The translations under genes and the position numbers were made by a program. A stretch of 64,000 nt of DNA, from assembly GCA_964610745.1 (NCBI GenBank), contig CAZSYL010000001.1:56542-120541 (forward strand), read 5' to 3'. The stretch comes from SHLQ01 sp964610745 (GTDB lineage Bacteria > Actinomycetota > Acidimicrobiia > Acidimicrobiales > SHLQ01). Below, piece after piece: positions 50,796-59,243 of this stretch. The notes below the pieces were generated by a model. It saw only the letters and a program-made list of their open reading frames with translations. It made no database searches and was not told the origin of the DNA. Numbering within the stretch: the first letter of the stretch is position 1; each line of letters starts with the position of its first letter.

Positions 50796-51878
50796 TTACC
50801 TCGGAACAGGAACGGACTCGAGAAGCCCGTCGAGCACCACGTCGGCGGTCACGCCTTCGAGCTCGGCTTCTGGCTGGACGGCGAGGCGATGACGCAAACC
50901 CGGCTTGGTGATGAGTTTCACGTCGTCGGGAGTCACGAAACTGCGTCCCGACATCCAAGCCCACGCTTTGGACAACCCGAGCAGTGCAACCCCGCCTCGT
51001 GGCGACACACCGAGGTCAACGACCGGCGAGGTCCGGGTCGCTCGGACGATCTCGGTGATGTACGAGAGGATCGAGTCGTCGACCTGCATTGCTCGCACCT
51101 GCGCTCGCGCTTCTGCGAGATCGACCGCGGAAGCCACGGCCTCCACGCCGTTGGATGAGACCTCGTGGAGGTTCAAACCACGATGGTGGCGAGCGAGGAC
51201 TTCTTGTTCGGAATCACGCTCGGGGTAACCGACGTAGATCTTTGCGAGGAATCGATCGAGCTGTGCCTCGGGCAGAGGATAGGTGCCTTCGTATTCGACC
51301 GGATTCTGCGTTGCGATCACCATGAACGGGTCTGGCAGCTCGCGGGCCACGCCCGCAACAGTGGCCTGACGTTCTTCCATTACTTCGAGCAACGCTGCCT
51401 GGGTTTTTGGCGGGGTTCGGTTGATCTCGTCAGCGAGAAGAAGGTTGGTGAAGATCGGCCCTTCCCGGAACGTAAATTCCGAAGTTGCCTGTTCGTACAT
51501 CAGCTGACCGGTGATGTCACTGGGCATGAGGTCCGGTGTGAACTGGATTCGAGCCATGTCGATGCTGAGCGTCGAAGCGACGGTCTTGACGAGGAGCGTC
51601 TTGGCGACGCCGGGCACCCCTTCGAGGAGGATGTGCCCGTCCGCGAGCAGCGCTGCCAGGAAGCCGGCAAGAACACCGTCCTGTCCAACGACGACCTTGC
51701 CGACTTCGCGGCGGACGGCATCGACCATGGAAGCAGTTGCCGGTGTCTGAGTCTGCACCTGGGCGGCCTGAGCGACCGGTACCTGATCGTGAACCTGAGG
51801 CGCCTGCGGCTGCTGCGGCGAATCAGGAGGCACTTGCCCCCCATTCGGCGGGATTGGAGGTGGATGTTGGTCAGCCAC
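50796..51878 (-). CDS. MoxR-family AAA+ ATPase
   Basis: From GTG 51876-51878 (360 residues) this AAA+ protein has a Pro/Gln-rich N-terminal tail and then the MoxR core: Walker A GVPGVAKTLL, Walker B LLLADEINRTPPKTQAALLEVMEE, sensor 1 IATQNPVEYEG and arginine-finger region EAQLDRFLAKI. AAGGA lies upstream of the start, which overlaps the DUF4350 stop by eight bases. MoxR ATPases act as chaperones for VWA/DUF58 partners. The long disordered tail is unusual for the family. Confidence 0.95.
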   Translation of the reverse strand: MADQHPPPIPPNGGQVPPDSPQQPQAPQVHDQVPVAQAAQVQTQTPATASMVDAVRREVGKVVVGQDGVLAGFLAALLADGHILLEGVPGVAKTLLVKTVASTLSIDMARIQFTPDLMPSDITGQLMYEQATSEFTFREGPIFTNLLLADEINRTPPKTQAALLEVMEERQATVAGVARELPDPFMVIATQNPVEYEGTYPLPEAQLDRFLAKIYVGYPERDSEQEVLARHHRGLNLHEVSSNGVEAVASAVDLAEARAQVRAMQVDDSILSYITEIVRATRTSPVVDLGVSPRGGVALLGLSKAWAWMSGRSFVTPDDVKLITKPGLRHRLAVQPEAELEGVTADVVLDGLLESVPVPR

Positions 51879-53232
51879 TTGTGGTCCTTTCGTCGACGAA
51901 CTCGCTGTCCTTGCTTCGGGCAAGTGTGGCTACACCGCCGCGGTCAACGCGTTCTCGAATTTCGATCAGTTCTCTTGCCAACACGACAAACTCGTCATCG
52001 GTTGCTGGCGGCGGGCCATCGAGCACGCGGAGGAGTTCATCTCGCCCTCCCGAGCCGCTCACCGCCGTCGCCAACTCTAGAGCGCTCGAGTCGCTCGGCA
52101 TGCCGACCCTTCGCGCAAGATCGGCTCGCAGATCGTTGCGCAGGATCTGGCTCGACCGAATCCGTGCCTGTGGTGTGCGGCCGTATAGGCGTCCAACGGC
52201 CTCGACATACGACGAGCTCGGCAGTTCGATCGGCAACGGCTCTTGGACCGGGGCACCGAGCCGGCGCCCGACAGCGAGCACGTAGAGCAGACCAGCGATG
52301 ATCAGCCCGACGAAGAGAACCTTGACCCTCGTGTCGATCAGTTGAAACAACGTCTGGGTTCCCGATCCGATCGGATTGCCGTCCTCGTCGAGAGCGGTGA
52401 GTTCTCCGCCGGTGAACTCCAGAGCGTTCCCGTCACCATCGCGGCGCACCTGCTCGCCGTTGGTTGCCGTGTCTCCAATGTTATTGGGAGTGACTCCATC
52501 GGCAGGCTCAAAGAAGATCGGCGCGCCGTCCAGGAATGCCACCGACGGAGCATCGTCGAGCATGGTGACTCGCGCAGCGAGTGCTCCGTTATCGCCATCG
52601 TCGAGTGAACGGTTCATAAGGGGGCTCATCGTGGCCAGGCGTATGATCTGCCCATCACCGACGGCGCGGGCGACAACGAAGCCGCCTTCGTCATCGCCAA
52701 AGCACGAACGGTCACCGACTTCGGTCCGCGCGGGCGAATAGTCGAGAGTCCGGATCTCGTCGACCCCTCTGAGCGAATCGATCGAACACATGCCCTGGTC
52801 GACCAGCTCCTCGGGTTCGATCTGCTGGACTCGCAACTGCGGACCGGTCGCCACATCGATCGAAGTGATTAGCGTGCCGCCACGCTCGACCCACTCGAGA
52901 AGCGGAACCCAGGATTCGATGTAGTCCTCACCCTCGACGGCGAGGAAGGGCGGGAGTGGATTTGTCGCGAGGACTGCCACGTCGACCGAATCGTCGGGCA
53001 GGCCCGCGTCGAGCACTGCTTCGGCACCGGATTCCTCGATGAGCAGGCGATACCCGAGCAGGCCTTGCTGACCAGTGCCGCGGGGATCGGCAAACCCTCC
53101 GACCGTGTTTTCATCTCCCTGAGAGAAAAATCCGATTACGAGCACCGCTCCAAGAACCATGAGCACGGCAACCCAGACGATCGGCGAGGACCGGGGCGCT
53201 ACAGCGCTAAATCCAGCGGAACTCTGGGTCAT
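51871..53232 (-). CDS. DUF4350 membrane protein
   Basis: This 453-residue protein has an N-terminal membrane helix (WVAVLMVLGAVLVIGFF), a large extracytoplasmic domain of the DUF4350 type (GLLGYRLLIEESGAE, GGTLITSIDV) and a second helix (VLFVGLIIAGLLYVLAVGRR). A cytoplasmic helical tail follows. DUF4350 proteins are constant members of the MoxR/DUF58/DUF4129 locus. Its ATG overlaps the DUF4129 stop (ATGA). Confidence 0.9.
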   Translation of the reverse strand: MTQSSAGFSAVAPRSSPIVWVAVLMVLGAVLVIGFFSQGDENTVGGFADPRGTGQQGLLGYRLLIEESGAEAVLDAGLPDDSVDVAVLATNPLPPFLAVEGEDYIESWVPLLEWVERGGTLITSIDVATGPQLRVQQIEPEELVDQGMCSIDSLRGVDEIRTLDYSPARTEVGDRSCFGDDEGGFVVARAVGDGQIIRLATMSPLMNRSLDDGDNGALAARVTMLDDAPSVAFLDGAPIFFEPADGVTPNNIGDTATNGEQVRRDGDGNALEFTGGELTALDEDGNPIGSGTQTLFQLIDTRVKVLFVGLIIAGLLYVLAVGRRLGAPVQEPLPIELPSSSYVEAVGRLYGRTPQARIRSSQILRNDLRADLARRVGMPSDSSALELATAVSGSGGRDELLRVLDGPPPATDDEFVVLARELIEIRERVDRGGVATLARSKDSEFVDERTTSG

Positions 53233-53873
53233 GCTATGACCGCCTTCGCCCCGACGCCCCTGATCTGCCCCAGAAGAGTCTGGACCTTTTCGTTGTCGGT
53301 CTCGTCGATGGCCAAGTCGCTGTAAAAGGCGCGCTCAAAAGCGCTAGCCGCAGGCTGATACGCCGCGAGTAGGTCGGGGCCGTTGACGGCCAAGACCTGC
53401 GCAAAGTCGCCGGTCGTCGCGCCCGAGATGTCACGTGCGAGATTCCTGTCGATCAGTTCAACGATGCTCAGACGGAAGCCGGAGACCACGGCTTGATGCC
53501 AATCGCCAGCGGCGATGAAGCGGTCCATATCTGCTTGCAGCTGTTCAGGTTCAACCACCTCGTCGAAGACCACTCGCGCCTGGGTTTCGACCTCTGCTTC
53601 CTTCGGTGTTCGATTGCTGACCGCGCGATAGATGGCGAAGAGCAGCAACGCTGCGGCGAGGATGAGCAAGACAATCGCGATTCCCTGCCCGGCGGCACCG
53701 CCAGCCCCACCGAAGATCGCTTCGAAAATGTCCGCCAGGATGTCACCGATGAACTCGGTGACCCTATTGACCGTTCTTTCCAAGAACCCCGGTTCGGCTG
53801 CGTCGATAAACTCGGACCTTCCAAGGATGTCGTCGGCAAGGTCGTTTGCTTCCTCATTGGTGATCTCAGCCAC
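53229..53873 (-). CDS. DUF4129 membrane protein
   Basis: From GTG 53871-53873 (214 residues) this protein has an amphipathic N-terminal part, one membrane helix (GIAIVLLILAAALLLFAIYRAV) and a C-terminal DUF4129 region (ADMDRFIAAGDWHQAVVSGFRLSIVELIDRN, then a helical end with ASAFERAFYSDLAIDE). DUF4129 was first noted near transglutaminase-like and MoxR genes. The start was chosen by its eight-base overlap with the upstream stop; the long upstream reading is a shadow of that gene. Confidence 0.88.
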   Translation of the reverse strand: MAEITNEEANDLADDILGRSEFIDAAEPGFLERTVNRVTEFIGDILADIFEAIFGGAGGAAGQGIAIVLLILAAALLLFAIYRAVSNRTPKEAEVETQARVVFDEVVEPEQLQADMDRFIAAGDWHQAVVSGFRLSIVELIDRNLARDISGATTGDFAQVLAVNGPDLLAAYQPAASAFERAFYSDLAIDETDNEKVQTLLGQIRGVGAKAVIA

Positions 53874-54753
53874 GGCTTCCCCCGATCCGGGAGGGTCTGA
53901 ACTTCTGATCAACCGCCATATAGAGATCGATTCCCTCGCGGCGCACCCGCAGGTCGAGGTAAAGCACGACCGAGGTCGCGGCGGTGAACGAGACCACGAT
54001 GATCGAGGCAACCACATCGAATACACCGTTCGAGATCCAGGCGGGGATATCGACCTGGGACAGAATGAACGTCGGGGCCAGACGAACAGCGGAGTCAATG
54101 ACGAGCCCTGCAACGGCAACGATCACATACATAATCAGCGAATGGCCGAGCTTGGAGGTCGCGAGCACGCGACTGCGTTTGAGCGATTCGCCGATTCCCA
54201 GATCTTCAGCGCCCATCACCGGGGCTGCAACGATGAAGAACGTTCCAACGAGTACGCCCATCGTGCCGAACGTGAAAATGCCGGCCGTGAGAATAAAGAA
54301 GTGAGCGACCGTCCACGCTCCGATCGCCTTTGGAATGCGCTTCACAGATGCTCGCAGCAGTTGCGATGTTGACATCGACTCCCCCGAGTACCAGCTGGCG
54401 GCGAGCTGGCCGAAGATCGTTGCGACGACGAACAGGGACAGCGACTCGAACACGAGAGTGCCAATGCCATTGGCAACAGCTCCGGGTTGATCGAGGCTGC
54501 CAAAGATGATGTCGGCGGTTCGATCCGGGCGATTTCCGCGCAGCGACGATCCCGGAAGCACGAGGATCAATAGCTGGAGAGGGATCACCACTGCGGTTGT
54601 CAGACCAAAGAAGAGTGCTGGGTTGATGCGCAGAAACGTGAGCGCCTCATCAATGATCGCCAACGGCGTGCGCGCCAGCAGCGGTGGCAGCTCCTCACGT
54701 GTGGGAACTGGTAGTGGACGTCCCACTCCTGTGTTGGATTGCACCTCTGTCAC
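53866..54753 (-). CDS. Polytopic membrane protein heading the MoxR locus
   Basis: From GTG 54751-54753 (295 residues) this protein has about six membrane helices (PALFFGLTTAVVIPLQLLILVL, IGTLVFESLSLFVVATIFGQLA, FFILTAGIFTFGTMGVLVGTFFIVAAPVMG and others). ESLKRSRVLATSKLGHSL is a typical cytoplasmic loop of the DUF7544/glycerophosphoryl-diester-like membrane family seen in this position. It is the first gene of the five-gene operon. The function is unknown. Confidence 0.85.
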   Translation of the reverse strand: MTEVQSNTGVGRPLPVPTREELPPLLARTPLAIIDEALTFLRINPALFFGLTTAVVIPLQLLILVLPGSSLRGNRPDRTADIIFGSLDQPGAVANGIGTLVFESLSLFVVATIFGQLAASWYSGESMSTSQLLRASVKRIPKAIGAWTVAHFFILTAGIFTFGTMGVLVGTFFIVAAPVMGAEDLGIGESLKRSRVLATSKLGHSLIMYVIVAVAGLVIDSAVRLAPTFILSQVDIPAWISNGVFDVVASIIVVSFTAATSVVLYLDLRVRREGIDLYMAVDQKFRPSRIGGSRG

Positions 54754-54791
54754 TGAGCCATTCTTAGTCGGTGTCGAGCATTCCAAGACAG

Positions 54792-55544
54792 ATGGTAGAG
54801 ACCGGATCGCAAGAATATGGGCCGGCTCGTTACGGCGACAGCTTCGCCGATGTTTATGACGAGTGGTATGACGATGTCTCCGACGCGGAAGCAACAGCCT
54901 CGTTTATCGACCGATTTGGCGAGAAACAGCGTGTGCTTGAACTGGGTGTCGGTACTGGACGCCTCGCTAGTCCAATCGCCTTTGCTGGGCACTCGGTCAT
55001 CGGCATCGACGCGTCGGAGGCGATGCTCGAGCGTTTCCATGAAGTCGATGCTCCACTTGTTTCGATCGCGGTTGGTGGTGACATGGCCGAGTTACCGTTC
55101 GCTGACGAATCATTCGACACGGTGCTCGTGGCGACGAACACGCTCTTTAACCTGAACGGCGACGATGACCAACTCCGCTGTTTCGCCGAGTCGCGACGAG
55201 TGCTTCGTCTCGGGGGTCGGTTGATCGTCGAAGCCATGGTGCCCGGAGACTCTGACCCGCACCTGGATCGGCTCGTCACGACCCGTTCGCTCACCGTCGA
55301 TACCGCGGTTCTAACCGCAACCGTTCGGGACTCGGATCGCCAGGAGATCACTGGCCAGCACATCGAGCTGTCCGCATCCGGCATTCGCATGCGCCCTTGG
55401 AAGATCCGCTATTCCACTCCCCCACAGCTCGATGAGATTGCGAATTCGACGGGTTTCCGCCTCGGCGACAGATTCGCTGACTGGGCCTCAACGCCACACA
55501 CCCCCGACCACGCCAATGCAGTAAGCGTCTACGTCGCGGTGTAG
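54792..55544 (+). CDS. Class I SAM-dependent methyltransferase
   Basis: This 250-residue protein has the Rossmann methyltransferase motifs: VLELGVGTGRLASPIA (motif I), VIGIDASEAML (acidic loop), ELPFADESFDTVLVATNTLFNL and RVLRLGGRLIVEAM. The N-terminus YGDSFADVYDEWYDD is shared by many small-molecule methyltransferases. The start may be ATG 54792 or GTG 54771; the promoter gap to the divergent MoxR locus is short either way. The substrate is unknown. Confidence 0.9.
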   Translation: MVETGSQEYGPARYGDSFADVYDEWYDDVSDAEATASFIDRFGEKQRVLELGVGTGRLASPIAFAGHSVIGIDASEAMLERFHEVDAPLVSIAVGGDMAELPFADESFDTVLVATNTLFNLNGDDDQLRCFAESRRVLRLGGRLIVEAMVPGDSDPHLDRLVTTRSLTVDTAVLTATVRDSDRQEITGQHIELSASGIRMRPWKIRYSTPPQLDEIANSTGFRLGDRFADWASTPHTPDHANAVSVYVAV

Positions 55545-55596
55545 TGACGCACCCTCGAACCCAACCGAGGACCTCGCTCAAAAGAGCACAAATGAG

Positions 55597-56001
55597 CTAG
55601 GTCAGCGCAATCGACTCGAGTCGTTCGAAGATGTGCGGCTCGGGGCGAACGGGTTTGCCGGCTCGGTCGGTCACCGCAACGGTGACCTCGGCCGACGCAA
55701 TACGGTCGTCGCCTCGGTGAATCTCTTGCTGCCAGATCGTCGACGCGCGCCCGAACTTCGCTACCCCGGTTGAGATAACAAGATCATCGCCAGCGGTGGC
55801 TGCCATGCGGAAGCGCACCTCGACCTTGGTCACGACGAACTGGAACCCCTCCGTCTTCAAGATGTCGAGACCGAGCTCGACAGCGTCGAGAGCATCGACA
55901 CGGCCGATCTCAAAGTACGTCACGTACATTGCGTGGTTCACGTGGTCGTAAGGGTCGAGTTCGTGAAAACGAACCCGGTGATTAGTCCGATGCGCTGGCA
56001 T
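55597..56001 (-). CDS. 4-hydroxybenzoyl-CoA thioesterase family protein
   Basis: From ATG 55999-56001 (134 residues) this is a single hot-dog domain of the YbgC/FadM type. RVRFHELDPYDHVNHAMYVTYFEIGRVDAL includes the catalytic Asp in the DxxxHVNH block. It should hydrolyse acyl-CoA thioesters. Two longer starts exist (56025 and beyond) but would overlap the divergent SRPBCC gene. No operon partner is evident. Confidence 0.9.
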   Translation of the reverse strand: MPAHRTNHRVRFHELDPYDHVNHAMYVTYFEIGRVDALDAVELGLDILKTEGFQFVVTKVEVRFRMAATAGDDLVISTGVAKFGRASTIWQQEIHRGDDRIASAEVTVAVTDRAGKPVRPEPHIFERLESIALT

Positions 56002-56023
56002 GGTCTGACCGTAACCTGTTTCC

Positions 56024-56482
56024 ATGGTTGCGATCACCGTGGAAACCGAAATCGACGCTCCTCCATCAGTCGTGTGGGCAGATGTCCGCAACATTGCGAG
56101 TCATGTGCACTGGATGCACGACGCAGAATCGATCTGGTTCACCTCGGTCGAACGTGAGGGCGTCGGCGCCGCGTTTGACTGCGAAACCAAAGTGGGTCCC
56201 ATCCGCCTCACCGACGCCATGGAGATCACCGAATGGACCGACGAGCAGGCCATGGGCGTCCGCCACAGTGGCGTCGTCACTGGTGAGGGCGCCTTTACCC
56301 TCTCGCCGTTGCCCGGCGACCGGACACTGTTCCGCTGGGCCGAAGAACTCACCTTCCCGTGGTTCCTCGGCGGACCTGTCGGCGAAGTTGGAGGATCGAT
56401 CCTTCTCAAATGGGTGTGGAAACGCAACCTCGACCAGCTCAGCAACCGTTTCGCGAACGGTCGTCGGACAGTCGATATCTAA
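56024..56482 (+). CDS. SRPBCC/polyketide cyclase-like protein
   Basis: This 152-residue SRPBCC protein opens VAITVETEIDAPPSVVWADVRNIASHVHWMHDAESI and ends in a helix (ILLKWVWKRNLDQLSNRF). It binds an unknown hydrophobic ligand. It diverges from the thioesterase gene by 22 bases and converges on the WecA-like gene. It is the fourth SRPBCC gene in the window and is not closely similar to the others. Confidence 0.86.
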   Translation: MVAITVETEIDAPPSVVWADVRNIASHVHWMHDAESIWFTSVEREGVGAAFDCETKVGPIRLTDAMEITEWTDEQAMGVRHSGVVTGEGAFTLSPLPGDRTLFRWAEELTFPWFLGGPVGEVGGSILLKWVWKRNLDQLSNRFANGRRTVDI

Positions 56483-56493
56483 CAACCTGCGCG

Positions 56494-57624
56494 CTATGGC
56501 GTCGAGGTTGAAGTTTCGGCTTCGGTGTTGCGACCAATCCCAGGGTGGAAGATCGTGTACAACCCGAGCGCAAGCGCACCGCCAGCAAACGGTAGGGCCG
56601 CAGTGCCCGAGCCGCTGAGCGACGAATAGAGCACCACACCGCACAGCAGCGCGGTCCAGAGCCAGAGAATCAACACGGTGCGGCGATGACCGTGGCCAAG
56701 ACGCATGAGGCGATGGTGCAGATGTTCTTTATCGGCCTCAGAAATGCCGACGCCTCGACGGAAGGCACGACGGATCACCGCGAGAATCAGATCGGCGAGA
56801 GGTACGCCAAGAAGTAACAACGGGATGATAAGCGGTGCAAAGAAGAAGAAGACCTGACCAGAGACGGCTTGATCGAGGCGACCTCCAACCGACGCGGTCG
56901 ATGCGGTGAGCATCAGTCCAAGCAGCAGTGCACCTCCATCGCCCATGAACGTCTTTGCAGGGTGCACATTGAGCGGCAGGAAGCCGAGGCAGACACCTGC
57001 GGTGATGATCGCCAGCAGCGCACCCGGGTTCGAGTCGAACAGCACACCGTCCAGTCCCAGCTGAAACGCGTAGATGAAGAACGACCCTGACGCAATGGCG
57101 ACAATGCCGCCAGCGAGTCCGTCGAGCCCGTCGATGAGGTTGACGGCGTTCGACATCACCAGAAGCCATACGACCGTAAAGACCACCGACAAATCCGGTG
57201 ACAGCTGGATAATGCCGGTGAAGGGCAACCGGAACCACAAGACCGAGACGCCAGCGAGTGCGAGCACAACACCCGCAAGGACGATGCCAGCAACCTTCGC
57301 AGGAGCAGACACATCACGGATGTCATCGGTCGCACCGACGAGGAAGATGATCAGACCTGCGATCACAATGCCTGCGATGTCGGTGATCGAACGGAAAACG
57401 GGATCGAACGTACCCATTGCCCATGCGGTCAACAGTCCTGCGGCAATTCCTCCGAACATCGCCAACCCGCCGAGGCTGGGAGTGGCTTTCTCGTGCACTT
57501 TGCGGGCATCGGGCTGGGCAACCGCACCAACGCGTATCGCAATGACACGAGACACAGGAGTTAACAACGCCGTGACGACCGCGGCAACTGCGCCAACGAT
57601 GAGAAAGTCAACCAGTGTTGCCAT
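56494..57624 (-). CDS. wecA: Undecaprenyl-phosphate sugar-1-phosphate transferase, WecA/TagO-like
   Basis: This 376-residue membrane protein has about 11 helices and the MraY/WecA motifs: KVHEKATPSLGGLAMFGG, GATDDIRDVS with the Asp pair, NAVNLIDGLDGLAGG, HPAKTFMGDGGALLLG and the cytoplasmic HLHHRLMRLGHGHRR loop typical of WecA rather than MraY. It links GlcNAc-1-phosphate, or a related sugar, to the lipid carrier and starts a cell-wall or surface polymer. It lies downstream of glyA, an arrangement common in Actinobacteria, and near a sugar operon whose products it may help polymerise. Confidence 0.94.
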   Translation of the reverse strand: MATLVDFLIVGAVAAVVTALLTPVSRVIAIRVGAVAQPDARKVHEKATPSLGGLAMFGGIAAGLLTAWAMGTFDPVFRSITDIAGIVIAGLIIFLVGATDDIRDVSAPAKVAGIVLAGVVLALAGVSVLWFRLPFTGIIQLSPDLSVVFTVVWLLVMSNAVNLIDGLDGLAGGIVAIASGSFFIYAFQLGLDGVLFDSNPGALLAIITAGVCLGFLPLNVHPAKTFMGDGGALLLGLMLTASTASVGGRLDQAVSGQVFFFFAPLIIPLLLLGVPLADLILAVIRRAFRRGVGISEADKEHLHHRLMRLGHGHRRTVLILWLWTALLCGVVLYSSLSGSGTAALPFAGGALALGLYTIFHPGIGRNTEAETSTSTP

Positions 57625-57670
57625 GACGGATGTAAGTATCCCCTATTTTCGTGCTGCGGTGACGGAATCA

Positions 57671-57692
57671 GCGCGGGGACCTCACCCCGCGC
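57671..57692. terminator. GC-rich hairpin between glyA and wecA
   Basis: GCGCGGGG (57671-57678) and CCCCGCGC (57685-57692) pair perfectly around a six-base loop, 22 bases past the glyA stop on the minus strand. It has no T run. It may terminate or attenuate glyA transcripts before wecA. Confidence 0.55.
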
Positions 57693-57713
57693 GGATTTCA
57701 GCCTAGAGGCGAA

Positions 57714-58961
57714 TCAACCCTTTGGGTAGGGCGTGAAGCCTGAACACAAATCCTTTACCTCATTACGAATATCGGCGATTGTCGCCGAATCATTACGATT
57801 TTTCAGGGTTCGGCTGATCAGCTCGCCGATCGTGTCCATCTCGGCTTCCCTCATGCCCTGGGTCGTCACTGCGGGGGTGCCGATGCGAACGCCACTGGTA
57901 ACAAACGGAGAACGCGGATCGTTGGGGATGGTGTTTCGGTTCAACGTAATACCGGCTTCGTCGAGAACAAGCTGGGCTTCCTTACCGCTGAGTTCCTCGT
58001 CGAACGGGCGAAGATCGACGAGTAGAAGATGGTTGTCAGTGCCTCCCGATACGAGGCGGAAGCCCCGAGTGGCCAACGCTTCAGCGAGCGCTGCAGCGTT
58101 TTTGACGATCTGAGCGGCGTACTGGCTGAACTCGGGCATTTGGGCTTCGCGGAACGCGACGGCCTTGGCCCCGATGTGATTCTCGAGCGGCCCACCCTGC
58201 AGACCAGGAAAGATCGACTTGTCGATCGCCTTCGCATGCTCCTCTGTCGTGAGGATGCAACCGCCGCGGGGACCGCGCAAGGTCTTGTGCGTCGTGAACG
58301 TCATGACATCCGCGTAGGGCATTGGGTTCGGATGCGCTCCACCGGCGATCAGGCCAGCGATGTGAGCCGCGTCGAACATGAGCAAGGCGCCGACCTCATC
58401 GGCAATCTCGCGGAATGGGGCGGGGTCGATGATCCGGGGGTATGCGGTGGCACCGGCGATGATCATCTTTGGCTTGTGTTCGTGCGCTCGATCGCGGAGT
58501 TGTTCCATGTCGATCCGCTCGTCGGAGTCCGTCACCTCATAGCTGACAAAGTTGTAGAGCTTGCCGCTCGCGTTGACGGGCGAACCATGCGTGAGGTGCC
58601 CGCCATGATCGAGACTCATGCCCATCACGGTGTCGCCCGGATCGAGCATGGTGAGAAACACCGCCATGTTGGCATTCGCGCCCGCGTGGGGCTGGACGTT
58701 GGCGTGATCGGCTCCGAACAGCTCTTTGACACGATCAATGGCGATCTGTTCGACGCTATCAACGACCTGATTTCCGCCGTAGTAGCGCTTCCCCGGGTAT
58801 CCCTCGGAGTACTTGTTCGTAAGCACCGACCCAGTGGCTTCCATGACGGCGGGAGAGGTGAAGTTCTCCGATGCGATGAGCTGGATGCCGGTGTTCAGGC
58901 GCTCCCGTTCGTTTTCGATCAGATCAAAGATTTCGGTGTCGCGAGAGCCTGGCCACGGCAT
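57714..58961 (-). CDS. glyA: Serine hydroxymethyltransferase
   Basis: From ATG 58959-58961, with GGAGG seven bases upstream, this is a 415-residue SHMT. Motifs include LIASENFTSPAVMEATGSVLTNKYSEGYPGKRYYGG, the PLP lysine in MTFTTHKTLRGPRGG and FPGLQGGP. It converts serine and tetrahydrofolate to glycine and methylene-tetrahydrofolate. The start excludes a longer in-frame reading through non-coding sequence. Confidence 0.97.
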   Translation of the reverse strand: MPWPGSRDTEIFDLIENERERLNTGIQLIASENFTSPAVMEATGSVLTNKYSEGYPGKRYYGGNQVVDSVEQIAIDRVKELFGADHANVQPHAGANANMAVFLTMLDPGDTVMGMSLDHGGHLTHGSPVNASGKLYNFVSYEVTDSDERIDMEQLRDRAHEHKPKMIIAGATAYPRIIDPAPFREIADEVGALLMFDAAHIAGLIAGGAHPNPMPYADVMTFTTHKTLRGPRGGCILTTEEHAKAIDKSIFPGLQGGPLENHIGAKAVAFREAQMPEFSQYAAQIVKNAAALAEALATRGFRLVSGGTDNHLLLVDLRPFDEELSGKEAQLVLDEAGITLNRNTIPNDPRSPFVTSGVRIGTPAVTTQGMREAEMDTIGELISRTLKNRNDSATIADIRNEVKDLCSGFTPYPKG

Positions 58962-59243
58962 CGTGTGCCTCCAAAGAAATATGTTGGGACGAAAGCCGCA
59001 CCGTACTCGCGAAATAGGGCAATCAGAACGTGCTTTTGGGGATGCTGAAGTACCTGCCCAGGGGTGTGTGAACCGGGAACGAGCCCGGCACGGACAGCGA
59101 GTACCGATGAGCGATACGACGACCACTCAGAGGAGTAGTCCTGACGACGCAGGCGAGGAGCGAATTCCGGTGCGAGAATGATCTTGCAGGCGAGCTCCAC
59201 CCAAAGCCGCGCCTGATCGCAAACACGACCCCCAAAGGCAGCG
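58962..59243. other. Divergent promoter region of glyA and the sugar operon
   Basis: This 282-base gap holds the glyA ribosome site and must contain both divergent promoters. A small hairpin is visible (CCGGG at about 59092 facing CCCGG at about 59080 on the minus strand). I looked for a glycine, THF or SAM riboswitch in the glyA leader and saw none of their conserved cores. Nothing else is recognisable. Confidence 0.4.

Noticed and set aside
58029..59048. A 339-codon plus-strand open frame
   Set aside because: It is antisense to glyA and has no motif; GC-rich third positions create such frames.
58962..59243. Riboswitch (glycine, THF or SAM) in the glyA leader
   Set aside because: None of the conserved core sequences of these classes could be found on the minus strand; only a small unspecific hairpin is visible.
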